Assembly: GCA_964017145.1 (NCBI GenBank)
Contig: OZ024846.1
Coordinates: forward strand, 3,472,001 to 3,536,000
Reading direction: 5' to 3'
Length of the DNA: 64,000 nt
DNA from: Agrocybe praecox
Taxonomy: Eukaryota; Basidiomycota; Agaricomycetes; Agaricales; Agrocybaceae
The notes beneath the pieces are model-generated. The model did not search any database. It was not told the DNA's origin and saw only the letters and a list, made by a program, of their open reading frames with translations. The position numbers and the translations under genes are program-made. Shown here one piece after another: positions 1 to 12,839 of this stretch (within the stretch, counting starts at the first letter, position 1; the number at the start of each line of letters is the position of its first letter).

Positions 1-1420
1 TTATGCTGAAACAGTATTTAGCTATTGCCAATCCATACCCCATCGACCTGATCACCGTCTCGATGTGGCGAATAACCTACGGCCGGCGCAAGGTGACCTA
101 CCCTTTGTGCAGTTGGATGCGCTATATACAACGATCCTCAACTCCGCCGCAGATACAGGGCATGTGCGATATATGCTTAGTATCTACTCACATCGCTTAT
201 TCAAAGATGACGATGAATTCGACATATCTACATTTATGTCGTTGGAACCGGGGGAGCTCGAGATTTTGGTCCGTGATCTAGGGGCCATTGTCTCTATCGA
301 GAAGGTCTTCTCTAAGCTGTTGAACAGGGACGTGGAGGTTGTAAAAATTTTACACATTTCACTTCATGACTTCCTTCTCGACCCCGTGAGGTCCAGAGGC
401 TATTTCCTTGACATTAATACATACAGATCAGAGCATATTGCAAATATAATTCACTATGTGATCAAAGGTAAGAGTGTTGCCAGAAATTGTTGAACATCTC
501 AAACTAAATTCTCCCAGATCCCGGGATCCATTACATTTCCACCTTCGAGGACTTTATTACAAGGGAATTTCCGCTATGCCAGAGCTCAACTTCGCTCATC
601 AATATTGCTGAGAAGTTTTCATTTGTCGACCTTATACTGAATGAAATAGAAGTCTACAAGGGATATGGAAATTTCGGTCCTTTGGACCTCCGAAAATTTG
701 TATTTTGGTTCTGGCTTCCATTCTGTGCACGCATGGTAAGGAAAAATCTTCATTTGATATTAATATTTTTAAATTTCCACATAGGCCCCTTTGGATGAGC
801 GCTGGGCTGTAATAGAGAAAAAGCATCAAGGATATTTGGAACAGATATTTTCGTCTCAGCTGCCGTACTATTACGAGAACAACGAGACGATCCTGCTCTT
901 ATGCGTTGCATGTCACCTGGGGAATGACATGCGTGTACCAATCCTTTCAGACAACCACAAGTCCCTTGCCAGAACAACTTACGAATGCGATGTGCTCCAT
1001 CTACTTCCGTCCTTTTCTCTCAAAGACGGAAAAGTTCAATACTTACGGCACTTTACGCGCTTTCTACAGCACCCAGAACAATCAGATAACTACCCTATAG
1101 GTCCTTCTGCCTACGCAAAGGCAGCCTTACATTGTCTAAACCAGGATCTCTCTTTTCTGTCCACGCACGAAGATACGATGCTCGACGCACTGACCGAGGC
1201 CAATGGCCAATGGAAATTAAACGACACCACGTCAGACTATCAGGACAGAATCAAATTTCTGCTTCTCGGTTATCTACTCTTCTTCCTTCCTCGAGCTGGA
1301 TTCTCTAAAGAACTATTCCAACGATGTGAAGAGAGAAGGCGGGAGAATTTCGCATTTTCCAGGCGGGGAGAACTCGTATACCAAGAGATGGTGAATTACT
1401 TGGACCGAGTTCGATCGTAG
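1..1420 (+). CDS. NACHT-type STAND protein, 3' part (5' end outside window)
   Basis: This is the C-terminal half of a NACHT (STAND P-loop ATPase) protein. The frame opens at base 2 with YAETVFSY, the conserved segment that follows the ATPase core in the two complete NACHT genes of this window (FIYAETVINF and FIYAATVIKF). Next come QLDALYTTIL and the typical HISLHDFLLDP block. Exons are about 2-467, 518-735 and 785-1420. Introns are GT..AG and phases agree (phase 1, then phase 0). Walker A and B lie upstream of the window. The C-terminus is a helical region of about 280 residues with no WD40 or ankyrin repeat that I can see, ending in LDRVRS and a stop. Such proteins are thought to act as intracellular NLR-like sensors, but the ligand is unknown. 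It is followed by repeat block R1. Confidence 0.8.
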
Positions 1421-1850
1421 CGCAACGGATATGAAGCGCAACGGATATGATTTTCCGCTCAAACCCATGTACGTACAATAGCATCCTCAGAAGTAAGCAC
1501 ACCCAGCTGACATATATAGACATTAAAGTGCAGAAATTAAACTTTTCGGCTAGTCGCTTCACGCTGCACTTTGACTCCAACCACATTTCTCCCATGATAT
1601 GTACTATATGAACTATGTATTTTGTTGTAAAATATACAAGATCTAATATTATTCACTTGAAGGAAAGGAAGAAATATGCAATGCGAGATTGAATATTGTT
1701 TCGAATTAATATCAAACAAAGGCGGGAGGAAGGGTGGCAGAAAGGATGACAGGGGAGGAATGATGAGAAGGTCAAGTCGTGGATTAAGGCAAAGTTGAAT
1801 TAGGAGCGTCGTAATGCGTACATAGATAATGAGTGGGAGTGTCAAATTAA
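1421..1850. other. Intergenic DNA, no gene seen
   Basis: AT-rich sequence downstream of the NACHT gene, with a near-duplicate of the decamer GCGCAACGGATATGA around 1421-1451. The minus-strand open frame here is low complexity (Ser/Leu/Pro-rich, purine-rich on the plus strand) and has no recognisable domain. Confidence 0.5.
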
Positions 1851-4745
1851 AATGGATATTTGAAGGTGAAGAAAGGACGGGAGGGGAGAAAGAGAAAGAG
1901 AGGAAAGGGAGAACGAGAAGAGAAGAGGGGCGCACGAGAGAATAATTACTATTATAACTATGATTCAGTACCAAACCGCTTGTCACGCGTGAAAATACCG
2001 AGCTACTTAGGCGGAAGGGCCAACGAGTTGGTGCGAAGTGGCGAAGTGATGTAATAAAAAAGCAAGGATATCAGCATAAGTCTGAGGGGAACAGCATTCA
2101 GGAAAGTATCTTGCAGGGAGATAGATGTAGATGTAGGAGAGAGGAAGAGATACAGAGAGAAAGAAGGAAAGAAATCAAGAGACGGGAGCGAAAATGACGT
2201 CGGAAGTGAAGACAGGAAATCGAAGACGTGAAGACACCCAAATGGAATGGAAGTGGTTTGGATTTTAAAAAACACGCATATAACTCTGGGAGCAGAGAGC
2301 GAGGCACGGTAGGGGATTCATGTTGGTGTTCATAGTAATGATATTGGTGTTGACGAGAGGTAGGTAAGAATAGGGGGCGGTCACAAAGAGGTGCGATTAA
2401 TTTAAGAACATCGTGCGTCAACGTTGAACGTAAGCGTGAGGTGTCGATGGAATACAAATGAGGAGAACCAGAGATGGCGATGATGGTGAAGGTGATGAGC
2501 AATGGCAACAGTGGAAAAGAACGGAGGTCGAGAGACCGAACTTCGCCCACGCAGCCTAATAAAGTGCGGGAGGCCCAGACACCGCAAAACAACCAGAACA
2601 GCTGGTCAAAATTTGGACGGCTGATGACAGATATTCTCGACCGAGTATTGCCTGCTATCTTCGCACCTGTCCATGTAAACTATGATTCCAATTAAACTCA
2701 AAATATAACAGGGGACGTAGCAACAACAAAGGCGAAGTTCTCTAAGGGATACAACAAGTCCACCACCGTGCTAAACCATGCGTTGGGGGTCCACACATTG
2801 ATGTTTGAAAGGTGAGAGAAGAAGAGCGTCGACGCGTGTAGAATTCATGTTCCTGGCGATGATAGCGGTTATCTTGTTGATAGTAGTGTAGACGAGAGAG
2901 GTAGGATGGGAAGAGGGGATAGTGGGATATACCAACGTGAATATGAGAGGGCGGAGAACCATGTTCGACTCTCGAACCTCGAAGAGGGCTATGGGAGGTG
3001 GCGATGGCAACGGCGACACAGAAAGTGACGCGACTATCAAGTACAGGTGGTTGCAACGAGCAGGAGAAGGGAGACACTTGGAGGGTTGTATTATTACGCA
3101 ACTTATTGCCGCCGGGAAGGAAAGGAGGAGGGCTATGATCGATTGATCATTGATAATTTGATTGGTCGTGTTGGTAAATGTAGCCTTCAATTTATATGTG
3201 CAAGCCCAAATATCCAACCTGGACGAGTTGAACGTTGAAAGGTCAATTTACAATGCACGAATGTCCCAACTCCCAACCAACTATCCTCCCCTCCCTCCAT
3301 CTGATCACTCTTTCCTCCCCCTGAACCTCCTAAACACCCGCCTCCTCAAGCCTCCCTGTCCAACGTCACTGACCATCCTCAACTCATACCGCCAAGCGTT
3401 GGCCCAAATCGTCCTATAAACCGCCCTAAGCCAAAACACCGCCTATCTGCCCACCGCAATTGTCCAGTACGATGAACTTTTATCTGGTTCCCTTCCCTCG
3501 GTGGGCCTAAACAGCGGGACGACCAACAAAAAAAAAAAGCCACAGCAGCGAGACTCGCGAGGGACGATAAGCGACAACACGGAGCATCGTGTCAATGTGA
3601 ATAGGTCCCGGGGCACTTGCGCTTGTGGACTTGGAGGGCCTGAGACGGGTCGTTTTCGACGTTGACACTCGGGCATGTGGCAGCGGAGCATTATGCATTA
3701 AGACGGGTTGATCAGGGGAGGGAGGAGCGAAACACGGATTGAAAGTAATTAGTTAGATATTTTCTTGTTTCAGTGTGGATCGTTGACGTATGGAGACATG
3801 GATGAGGCAGACGATGAGGAAACCCGGCCGTGCGTGATACCAGTCATCGCTTTTGTGTTTGCTTTCAGGGTGATGACGGTTTTGGCGAGAGGCAGGCGAG
3901 AGCAAGCGGCAGCCACTAAGAGGAACGTGGGGGTGTCATAACGATTGACACACCGACATCAGCGTTGGCGTCCACACTCGAGGGCGGGGGACGAGAGGTA
4001 GTGATGGGGACAAAGGTGATAGGATGATCGAGGGCGGATCCAGACGATGAGGAGGCAGGCCCGGAGGACGCACGATTATCAAACGGAGTAAATAGATGGG
4101 GTGGCAGTCCCGATACGATTTGATTCTTTTGCAACATAACTTTTGCTGGGGAAGGGAATGGCACTTCCTGGCCTCTCTCGCCCATGCAACCCCAGCCCGA
4201 CCTCTGCCCATGCACAACCATCCATAGTAAATATTCACGGAATCGCGCCTATACAAGTAATATATGACTCCAATTCAAATTAAGGGTATGACGGAGAACG
4301 TACCGGCAACAGAAGCAAGGTTCTCTGAGAGATACTACAAACTAACGACTGTGCTTGTCCTGCAGACGGTGCGTTGGGGCTTAGGAGTTCGTCACTTCGG
4401 AGAGCGCATAGTTGGTGTTCGAAAGACCGATGTGTCGCCCGATGACCGGTGTACCCGGAGCTTGTCGCCAAGTTCTTGTAAAAGCGAGAAATCTGCAGGG
4501 GAGATGAAGGGATGGAAGTATGTGGAAGGGAAAGAAAAAATATTACAGTGTTTGTCTGTCACTGACCGCCCGGAGCATTTCAGAAGTCTGGAAAATCGAC
4601 CGCAGGCATACTAAGAGATATATCGGCTTCGCGTTGGAAGACTATTAAAAGAGAGCTGAGCGCGTAGAAGTGAAAAAAAGAAAGAGTATTGAACACGACG
4701 GAAAGTGTTGGGGGGCAAAACTTCGACTGGAACCAAACATAGACA
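1850..4745. repeat. Segmental repeat R1, copy 1
   Basis: This block recurs, diverged, at 12840-15530 and 25985-27950. Landmarks present in copies 1 and 2 are ACTTAGGCGGAAGG (2007 and 12970) and the CTTCGC.CCTGTCCATG block (about 2658 and 13240). Landmarks in all three copies are GAGACACTTGGAGGGTTGTA (near 3070; one base differs near 13663; near 26103) and the GACCGCCCGGAGCA stretch (near 4563, 15233 and 27658). Open frames on both strands are short and are not conserved in frame between copies, so I read this as non-coding or long-decayed DNA. Homology resumes after the MITE, from about 5330 to 5450. Confidence 0.7.
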
Positions 4746-4753
4746 AGTTCCTA

Positions 4754-5324
4754 TGGTGCACAAAACCTAGTCACCGCTACTTTTGAACAACGAAATTGGT
4801 GCCACCAGATTACCTCCTTTTTCTTATCCCTTTGGTAAAAGTGGTCCTTTTCACTAGCTAAACAAAACCACCAGACCGATTTTTAATATCTTCAAAACTG
4901 GTGGAGATAAAAAAAATCGTGACCCCCAATTTGGCCGCCTTATGTAAGATTTGCTATATATATAAGGTATGTACATATATAGGTGCAGTAACGTGACGAT
5001 ATTTTAATCAAACTGCCTTGCGAGCGACTCAGGAACTCGTCGGTGTGAGGTGTGTTTCCTTGAGCTGAACTGTTTTACTCGGGAATTTGCAGCTGAGCGC
5101 TGCTTCGACTTGCTTTTATACCGCATTGCAGGAGAAAAAAGATAGTAAATTCACCGAATTTTTTTTGTTATTCATTACTACTTTGCGATTTGGTTCCCAT
5201 CCAACTTCAACCACGTGTATTTTAGGACCTCGTTGGGCCTAGATCAGAGGTATATATTTCAAATTTTTTCTGCGGCCAAATTGGCCGTTGTTCAAAAGTA
5301 GTGGTGACTAGGTTTTGTGCACCA
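4754..5324. mobile_element. 571-bp MITE with 39-bp TIRs and TA target duplication
   Basis: Terminal inverted repeats start TGGTGCACAAAACCTAG (4754-4792) and end with the reverse complement (5286-5324). They are 39 bp with one mismatch. TA dinucleotides flank both ends (4752-4753 and 5325-5326), as in Tc1/mariner-type insertions. Two related R1 copies give the empty site: near 15420 and 27850 the flank reads CAAGCTCCTATGTATGGCC with no insertion. No transposase is encoded, so the element is non-autonomous. The flank is partly palindromic (TCCTATGG/CCATAGGA), so the exact boundary could shift a few bases. Confidence 0.85.
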
Positions 5325-5329
5325 TAGGA

Positions 5330-5880
5330 TCCTATGGCCGACATTGTGTCGTCGCCTAACGGAGTCGTATCGGTCTTGTCGGAATTCGATGTGCTAAATT
5401 TATCTTCGACCTCCTTTGTCGACTAACAGACCGTCTATTCTTCTATCAAACTGTTATCAGTGCCGTATAATGGTTTCGTTGGTGCGTATTTAATTTCTCC
5501 TTTCTCAATTTCAGTTATTGGCATATAAGTTCATGTACGTGTACTTAGACTCACATCGCTCATCAACACCCTGAACACGACAGTACAAATATCGACCAAA
5601 ATTTGAAGAAAAGTCCTAGCATTCGAATTCGAACTGGAGAAACAAGTAGTAAATAAGCACATGGCTTATCTCGGGTAGAATCAGAGGTTATAGATGCTAC
5701 AGAATCAATATCGATCATTCGCACATATCATAAAGACACATACAATATAACGCTATCCTTCCTGGAAGAAAGCCATAACGCGGCTAGTGTGCTGAGAGAA
5801 TGAAATGGCCATCAGGTCCAGACCACCGAACGCGAGGGTGAATATCTTATTATCGCATAGTGAAAAGAACGAGCTTAATT
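5330..5880. other. R1 tail, then unassigned DNA
   Basis: 5330-5450 continues R1: the motif CTAAATTTATCTTCGACCTCC recurs near 15492 and 27915. From 5450 to 5880 I see no gene, repeat or element. Confidence 0.4.
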
Positions 5881-8365
5881 CCGTTCCTGCCACCTGGTCC
5901 AGGTTACGGTGTCGAGGGCCTGTCGTTGTGTATCGTTGTGTTAACCTCGCCCAGTCCAATCATTACGTCATTATAAGTTGATGTCCATATTCGAGGAAAA
6001 TAGATGCAGATTGAATTTGTAGTTTGTGAGAATGTAGTGTAGTGTAATGTAGAGAGTCATGACCATGGAGAAAGAACGCAGAGGGTGACGGAGTCCAGGG
6101 TCAGCCTTGAATGTATTTTTCAATACCAACGAAGCGCCACCGGCAGTGGTGTTCCCCGAGAATCCGACGGCGTCCCAAGCAAGCATGCGCAAGCACATAA
6201 AGCACAGCCACATTCGAATTCAGAACTTGAGCGCTTAAGCTAAAACGATTAGGGCGCTTTCATTCTTGAGTGCGATTCAAGGTTGAAATGTCATATTCAC
6301 ACATCAGTGAGCTGGGAAAGTAGTATATGCATTTATAAAAGAACCAGAATGCTACAATTAATGTTTGTAGGAATGTACAACCGCACGATCACAGGACCTC
6401 GAGTCGAAAGGGAAGAACGTGCAAATAAGCCATCCAAAGGCCATCACGAAGAAGGTTGACGTTGAAGTTGAATTAAATCTCTATAAAAGGAACAATATTG
6501 GGTGAGGGTTGAACGTTGAACGATAACGCCCGCGAAACGCAAACAGAAACCCTTCGTCCCGTTAACGCGAGACGATTCGAGCAGGGAGAGCGAGGAAGTA
6601 GGCAGGCAGAAACATCTTGGAATTTTCTTTTGGAGAAGAATGGGCTCAATTCGCGGAAACGGTAGGAGTGAGTGGGAAATATTTGAGCCCGTTCGTATCG
6701 TCCACATAAACAGAAATAAATCCATAGAGCCGGGATCGAGGGAGACGACGGAATGAGACAAGTCTTCGATAAAGAGTATATGGGTATTAGCTATGCATAA
6801 GGCATTGTCGAGCAAGGCCCAATCAACAGCACGCTGCGGTGAGCGTGAAGCAGGAGCCACAGTCGACGGGGGAGAAAAAGAGCTCGTGGATTATGCCAAG
6901 GTACGTGGCGCTACGTTTGGTGCCTCTGGAAGATGAAACAAGAGAGAAAGTCAGGTAGGATGCGAAGAGATGACTATAACTGACTCAAGATTAGCTCTTT
7001 CGATCCACCCCTCTTCGTAATCCATCCCACTAAACAACTGCTAACCTCTCTTCGCCCGCGTAAATAGCCATCATCCTGACCATTGCAGCCTGACCCAGAG
7101 ATTGGAGCGGAAGAATGCTGGTACGAAGCTGGGTGGCATGGTTGAAGGTATGTGGGACGACGTTGAAATTGGGCATTCGAGCATCGTTAGATACCACAAA
7201 GCAATGAGAACGGGATGATCAAGGGGGGGTGTAAGAGGAGAAGTCGGTAACGAGGTGTGTTTATAGCCGGGTGGAGGCTAAATGTCACAGAGGAGACGCA
7301 TTGTCTGGCTGGACGTAGGGACAAAGAGGGCAAAGAGAAATCTGCGAGACCCCTTGCGAGGAACGGGATGATCAAGGGTGGATGCAAGAGGAGAAGTCGG
7401 TAACGAGGTGTGTTTATAGCCGGACAGGAGTTAAATGACACAGAGGAGCCACATTGTCTGGCTGGACGTAGAGACAAAGAGGGAGGTCGTCATAGGACTT
7501 TTGGGCAGAAGGAAGAAGGGGATGCATGTCTTCCGAGTCCTGCAAAAAAAAAGGAAGGAAGTAAAGGTGACCTCAGAATGCGGTAAAAGACGCAAAAGGT
7601 GAACGTACAATATTGGCCTCAGTAACAGCGCCAGCAGCTAAACCTCGAGCAACCTGACCGCGAAACTAGACCTAAAGCTTTGAAGAGCTACTGATCTAAA
7701 CAACGCATAATTTGTGTTGCTGAACCCGACGTAAGACCAAATAACCTGATAACAAGTAAGAAAAAGATCAAAAGGAGGAAGGAAGAGGATACGAACCTTA
7801 TACAAGCACGCTCACAGTGCACTCCCACCACCTCCGGACTCCTCCCGTATCGTTTGCCAGGAATCAAAATTTCTGGTCCTCTCAACTCCCTCTTGAAGGT
7901 TTCCCGTCAGTGCTTGAAATCCTGCACCAACAATAATAAGCAAAATACCTGTCTTTAATATTCCCAAGGTATTTTGCCAGCGAAGCCCAGCTGGAATATG
8001 GACACAGGGAAGCAGGACCACAAACGTCAGACAGGCGAATACTACTATACGAATAGTGGGGAACAATGCCGGAATTGCACTAGAAACTGGAAGAGAAGTT
8101 GGAGCGATGGAAGCGATCGAGCATTCAGCAAAAACGAGTGAATTTCCGGCGGCATAGGACAAGAAATCGCGCATATATTCAACTCGTATTCTTCTCCGAG
8201 AGGAAGGGAATCAATTAATCATACCTAGCAGAACTGCATTGGCTCAAGACGTCGCGTCGTCAAGGATTGTGTCGGCGGCGTTGTCACAGGATGGGATCGC
8301 GGTGAGCGAAATGTAGAGCTCCGTTTTAAAGCCCGCTTACCAAGCTAACCAATCTTTTCCCCGAA
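5880..8365 (-). pseudogene. Decayed amino-acid permease-like locus, copy 1
   Basis: On the minus strand, 8174-7812 reads like the middle of a fungal APC-superfamily amino-acid permease: AAGNSLVFAE, then a hydrophobic run, GLRWQNTLGILK, then a second hydrophobic run. After an apparent GTGAGC intron a different frame gives VIWSYVGFSNTNYAL (about 7755-7710), matching the usual WSF.GYSN.NYALSE motif. Around 7690-7560 QVARGLA resembles the QELGREG motif. The frame then breaks repeatedly and no full-length protein can be made. The remaining sequence to 5880 has no readable gene but is repeated at 15.5-16.6, 24.4-25.6 and 33.3-35.9 kb. The permease call rests on motif recall. A different membrane transporter is possible. 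Confidence 0.5.
7187..7480. repeat. Direct repeat inside permease remnant
   Basis: A segment of about 150 bp is tandemly duplicated. GAACGGGATGATCAAGG, GAGGAGAAGTCGGTAACGAG and TGTCTGGCTGGACGTAG occur at about 7208-7318 and again at 7361-7471. This is a local duplication within the decayed locus. Confidence 0.7.
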
Positions 8366-8369
8366 AAAT

Positions 8370-11120
8370 AATAACGTGTTGATTTTTTTGACGTTTGAGG
8401 CAAGTGAAGTCTCACTTTCAGGTTTTTGTGATACTTCCATACTTCCATGACAGTTCAAATGAGACGATTTAGAATATTCTGATGGACCTATCTTTGGCAT
8501 GAGTCGCATCCAGGTAACCGTTGACCCCACGTTCACTCTCTTGCCTGAGCTTGCGCTGATCAGTCATGTAGATTGAATTAGACTTGCATGACTCTTCCAG
8601 AATAACACTCAGAGCTAGTCAAACTGGACTGGCCCAATATTTTCAAAATCATTGATAATTTCACATGTGGCCCAGAGTAATACACATGCATCATGCATCG
8701 ATTCATCTCTCAAGCTATTTGTGTAACAGTAGGATCCGCAAAGTTTCCGTCAATTTCCTACGAGCCAGTCCCTCAACCTGGGCTTATTCAAAGGTATAGT
8801 ATATTCATTGTTTTGGACATCAACTATATCAATTACCCTCATCTATGTCGCAGAAATAGGGTAGTTTATGGTACATTTTCCGTCGAGACTAATATCACCA
8901 GCAATATCCATGTGTTGTTAATTGGGTCTTCTGAATCGTCTTCCGAATGGCGTATCTAATCTTAACAAACTGAAATAGTTGCAGAATCTGAGATCTAAGT
9001 CTCGTGATTTGCTTGCGGGATCCATATATAAACATACCCATCTATTGCTGCGGTTGTCCAGCGACAGGTACAATGCCACGAAGCGAAAAAGCGGATGTTA
9101 ATCCAGTATGTGTTATTAATGTTCAGACGACCAACCAAACCACAATCGAAAAACCTTACGTTGTTCTAGAAACCGTCAAGCAGTCGCATCCCACCTGTAA
9201 CTCCTACGGAGTACCCTGGGCGAAAAAAGAAAGATAGTATAGTATTTGAGGTATGTTAACAGTCCGTTCATACGACTAGTCTTTGAGTTGAATATTTGAA
9301 TAATTATGAACCAACAAAGCAGAAAAATCGAACCAAAAAGAAGTCTAAGTTCATATCCAGCTCCCGCTATAACTTCCAATGCTCCTACTGATATATAAGC
9401 TACAGGAATGCTGCCATGTTTGGTTTCTTCTCGCGCGCTCGAAATGTTGCTGTTCATGGGGGTACTTTTAATATTCAACAAGGTACATTCCTTGTTAGCT
9501 CACATTTCGAACAATCACATTTATACCTTAACGTATATTAATTGGTAGTACACGACGCATCCAAAGAAGGGGAATCAGAATCAGAGAGCGCAGCTGTAAG
9601 TACATAGAAATTCGATTTCCTAATAGATAGATATTGACATTTCCAGTAGATACCGATATATCACCCTCCTGAGGCATCCCGTCCCTTACAACAAAAGTCC
9701 AGTGCTGTCGTCTACTGGGACAACCTTCTAATACATGGACGAGGCTCTCCAATTTGGCTCCCAGAGCCTAGTTCAAATAATGATTGGTTTCTTCGCCATG
9801 GTGTCTCTGTCGGTGACGTGGGACTATTACTACCGAAGGGAGGGTTTCATTTTCTGTTTAACATTTGCTATCCGAAGGGCCATCCGACAAACTTGGACCG
9901 TGTACCCGACAGTTTTACTCCTATTGAACACCCTATTAATCCCAACTTTATGACAAAGACCAATGAGCGGCCAGGATATAGCCTCACCAGCCGGTCGGTC
10001 GATAGGATTGGAATGGATCTCTGTTTTGAATCCCGTAGCAGCGAAGGAGCCATTCTCGCTCTTCCTTCGGGAATGCACTCAGAGGACCTTGTTTCCCCTC
10101 GAAGTCTCTGCGATCATGTAGCCAACCACTTAGTGAGCTGGTATAGATACGTTATCCATGAGTGCAGGTCTCCAGTTGATAATGGAGATATACGTGTTGT
10201 TACCGGCTTCTCAAAAACAAGCCAGTGGGGAGTCGCAGCCTTTTCTGAGTCTTCAAGGCCTATTCACGTCAGGCTACAACCTGACACCAGTGGGAATTAT
10301 TGTCATATTTGGGACTACTCTGGGTCTTGCGACGCACGATCTGGGCCACTGCTATCTTCAAGCAGCCAAGCATCAGCAACAGAGGCAAATCAATGCGTAT
10401 TTTTACGCACACTTAATGCAACATTCTCCGAGGACGCATGGACCAGCTTGAAGCAGAATATGTTCATTGAGCCCATCAGTAATAACCCATCAGACCTTGG
10501 ATTTCAAGAAAATATACCCATGATGAAGTCTGGGTCCCAAAATACAGGCGCATCCCAACAGCGTTTCTCGGGTCAAGGCCCAAACGATCAACAATGGGTC
10601 TATATGGTTCCGAACGTATCTTCAGCTATGGTCAGTTTTGATTTCCCATAAATTAGTCGAATTCTTTACTCAAATTACTTATAGATGTGCCATCCATCGA
10701 AATCACTGAATGATTTTCTATGGGACAATGTAAGTCAGATTTGTTCCACACCTTTTTGTATGACTATACAACCTAATCTTGCGTTGTATTTCTCAGGAAC
10801 GAACAAAACGTGTACCCAGTCAAGTTATAATTACCAGCGACAGTGACTGGATATCGATATTAAAGCCTGTATGTGGCATCTTGAGCCGTTGAAGTTTTCT
10901 AACGTGACCAACTACTGAGCGCTGATTTTGTACTTGCAGGATGATTTACACATCCCGAGCGCGGAGGAAATTTATACCAGATTAATGGATTCTGGTGCTG
11001 TAGTTTCATCAGATAAAGGTAGCTTACATTAAGCATTATAGTATTTGTATCAAAAAACTAAACACATTTTGCCGAACAGGATTTATGACCTTCCGTCGAC
11101 CTGATGTAGGTGTACCTGCA
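8370..11120. repeat. Segmental duplication shared with 28072-30880
   Basis: From ATAACGTGTTG (about 8382 and 28078) both copies run colinearly through the promoter, exons 1-8 and part of exon 9 of the shared-module genes. Exon 5 is exactly 981 nt in both. Similarity includes non-coding DNA, so this is a gene-scale duplication and not only domain homology. Copy 2 (19.3-21.3 kb) is more diverged and shows similarity mainly in exons. Confidence 0.85.
9025..9032 (+). promoter_or_regulatory. TATA box of the module-methyltransferase gene
   Basis: TATATAAA lies about 40 bp upstream of the proposed ATG at 9073. The duplicated gene has CATATAAG in the same place (about 28726-28733). The module-NACHT gene has TATATAA at 19220-19226, about 80 bp before its ATG. 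Confidence 0.5.
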
Positions 11121-12644
11121 TCAAACGTATGCAACTTCTTATGCGCCACTATGGCAGAATATGGAACCGTCCAGTAGCGAAAACACTTCGCCATTAAAAA
11201 ACAAGGATGAAAAGATGAATGGTACGCGATTTTCTTCCATTTGAGGGTTCTTTCACAACATGGTCAGCATACTTTACAATAGATCAGTTGAAGCGCACAG
11301 AAATATCAATGGAAGCGCTAGAAATTACAGAAGTATCGAAGAAACAACACACTGCTTACAGTGCATCTCAAAGAATCTCCATCCTGCTGAAGCTTAAGAC
11401 GTTATTCGACAGCAAAGGCACCGACTCGCACGACCAAGACGATAATGGCAACGAGTCGGGTTCAGACGATGGAGCTTCTATTTCCGAGGTCGAGTCCGTA
11501 GAATTCCCGTCACATTTCTCTGAGAGAAATGACCGCCTTTTCCATTCTGAACCAAGCGCTCCATACCCTCTCCCTGTCGATGGCAGAGAACAAAATGTAA
11601 AAAAATCATAATCCGAAATAAAACGATTTGCTAACTATTTCTCTTCCCTGTTTTCCAGCGGCAAGATCTGAACCATACAATTCTTCGCCGATGTTTGGGT
11701 CACCGCTACGTCGGCCCTGTAGCTGATGTCCTTCAAGTTCGTCCGGATTCCCCGCGTAAAATGGTCCTCGATATTTGCACGGGAAATGGAAAATGGTGCG
11801 TCACAATCTTGGTCAATATCTGTTATCCGATCGATGATCTTACTCTTATGTATGAACAGGCCCCTTGAAATGTCGGAAGAATTTCCCGGCGTTCATTTCA
11901 CCGCATTCGACATAGGTGATTCCCCGTCCTATGATTTGCGCGTCCCAGACTAACTAAATGCGCTGTCCAGTACCTCTCGCTACAAGATATCCACCAGACA
12001 ACGTACAGTTCGAAATAGATGACGTTAATACACCTTTCCGCTACAGAGATGGGACGTTTGATGTCGTGAACGCTCGCGACATTGCTATGGCCGTGAGCAA
12101 TATACCAGTGTCTCGCTAGTGTCGCTTCTCACAGAGTTACTCCCAGGTACGCGACTACGGCCAAGTTCTGAGAGAGGTGGCTCGAGTCCTGCGGCCTGGA
12201 GGTCTCTTTGTTTCCTGCGAATGGTCTCCCGGTCCACCAATCATTCCAAGGCTGCAGCAAGAGCAACAGGAACCAAGCACTTACATACCTACGATTGCTC
12301 GTCTTCACAGACTCGTCAACAGGGCTTTCTTTCGGACACAGAATTTAACGTCCCCTGCTGAGCATGTTCCACAATATCTGCACAACGCGGGTTCCTTTAC
12401 TGCAATAACCGCGGCTGAATACTACATTCCTATTGGCAGGCATCCGAGCCCTTCACTTCAAGATATGTCAATGTCGAACTTGGACGCAAACAAGATATAC
12501 GGCGATTCAGTTAAACCCTTACTCATGGATGCCGGGATGGTGGAGGACGATGTGGATCGGTTACTGGAGCACTATAATCAAGAACTTGACGATACTAGCG
12601 GCCTGTACAACGTCTTACACACCGTCCACGCCGTCAAAGTCTAG
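9073..12644 (+). CDS. Shared N-terminal module fused to a class I SAM-dependent methyltransferase
   Basis: I read 14 exons: 9073-9105, 9320-9348, 9406-9482, 9549-9595, 9650-10630, 10685-10729, 10797-10868, 10940-11018, 11080-11126, 11288-11596, 11659-11795, 11860-11915, 11971-12092, 12147-12644. They total 2532 nt (843 aa), with phase kept at every junction. Residues 1-25 are basic, then NVAVHGGTF, then a module with VYWDN, WLPEP, VGDVGLLLP and KTSQWGVAAFSE that I know only as an uncharacterised agaricomycete family. After a low-complexity acidic linker the C-terminus is a methyltransferase: VLDICTGNGKW (motif I, about 609-619), FDVVNARD, and LREVARVLRPGGLF (about 686-699). The substrate is unknown. 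The fusion depends on the intron 11127-11287. If that is wrong, a separate methyltransferase could start at the ATG at 11311. Confidence 0.7.
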
Positions 12645-12839
12645 GCTGAAATCAGCGAGATGTTGACCCACAATTACCCAATCTGCAGCAGGCGTTTGAA
12701 CAGCAGACATTTGTTTATATTAGAATCATACTTACCAAGAACAAACGACGATCGCATACGCTGTCCGATATGATTTAGCACAAGTCAGCAGGATCTGGCA
12801 TGTGTACGTACTCAGCTTTTCGCGTACTTAGCAGTAATT

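Noticed and set aside
1860..4614. Many 60-160-codon frames in the R1 repeat on both strands
   Set aside because: Compared with copies 2 and 3, the frames are not conserved and stops and indels fall freely. Composition is low complexity.
9073..9237. 54-codon open frame conserved in copies 1 and 3 (starts MPRSEKADVNP) as a separate small protein
   Set aside because: A GTATGT donor after codon 11 fits exon 1 of the module gene, and copy 2 has a GTATGT after its short basic exon 1. The rest of the frame is then intron.
11311..12644. Stand-alone methyltransferase gene starting at the ATG at 11311
   Set aside because: The intron 11127-11287 joins it in phase to the module, and the region before it is shared with copy 3. 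Kept only as an alternative, not as a separate feature.
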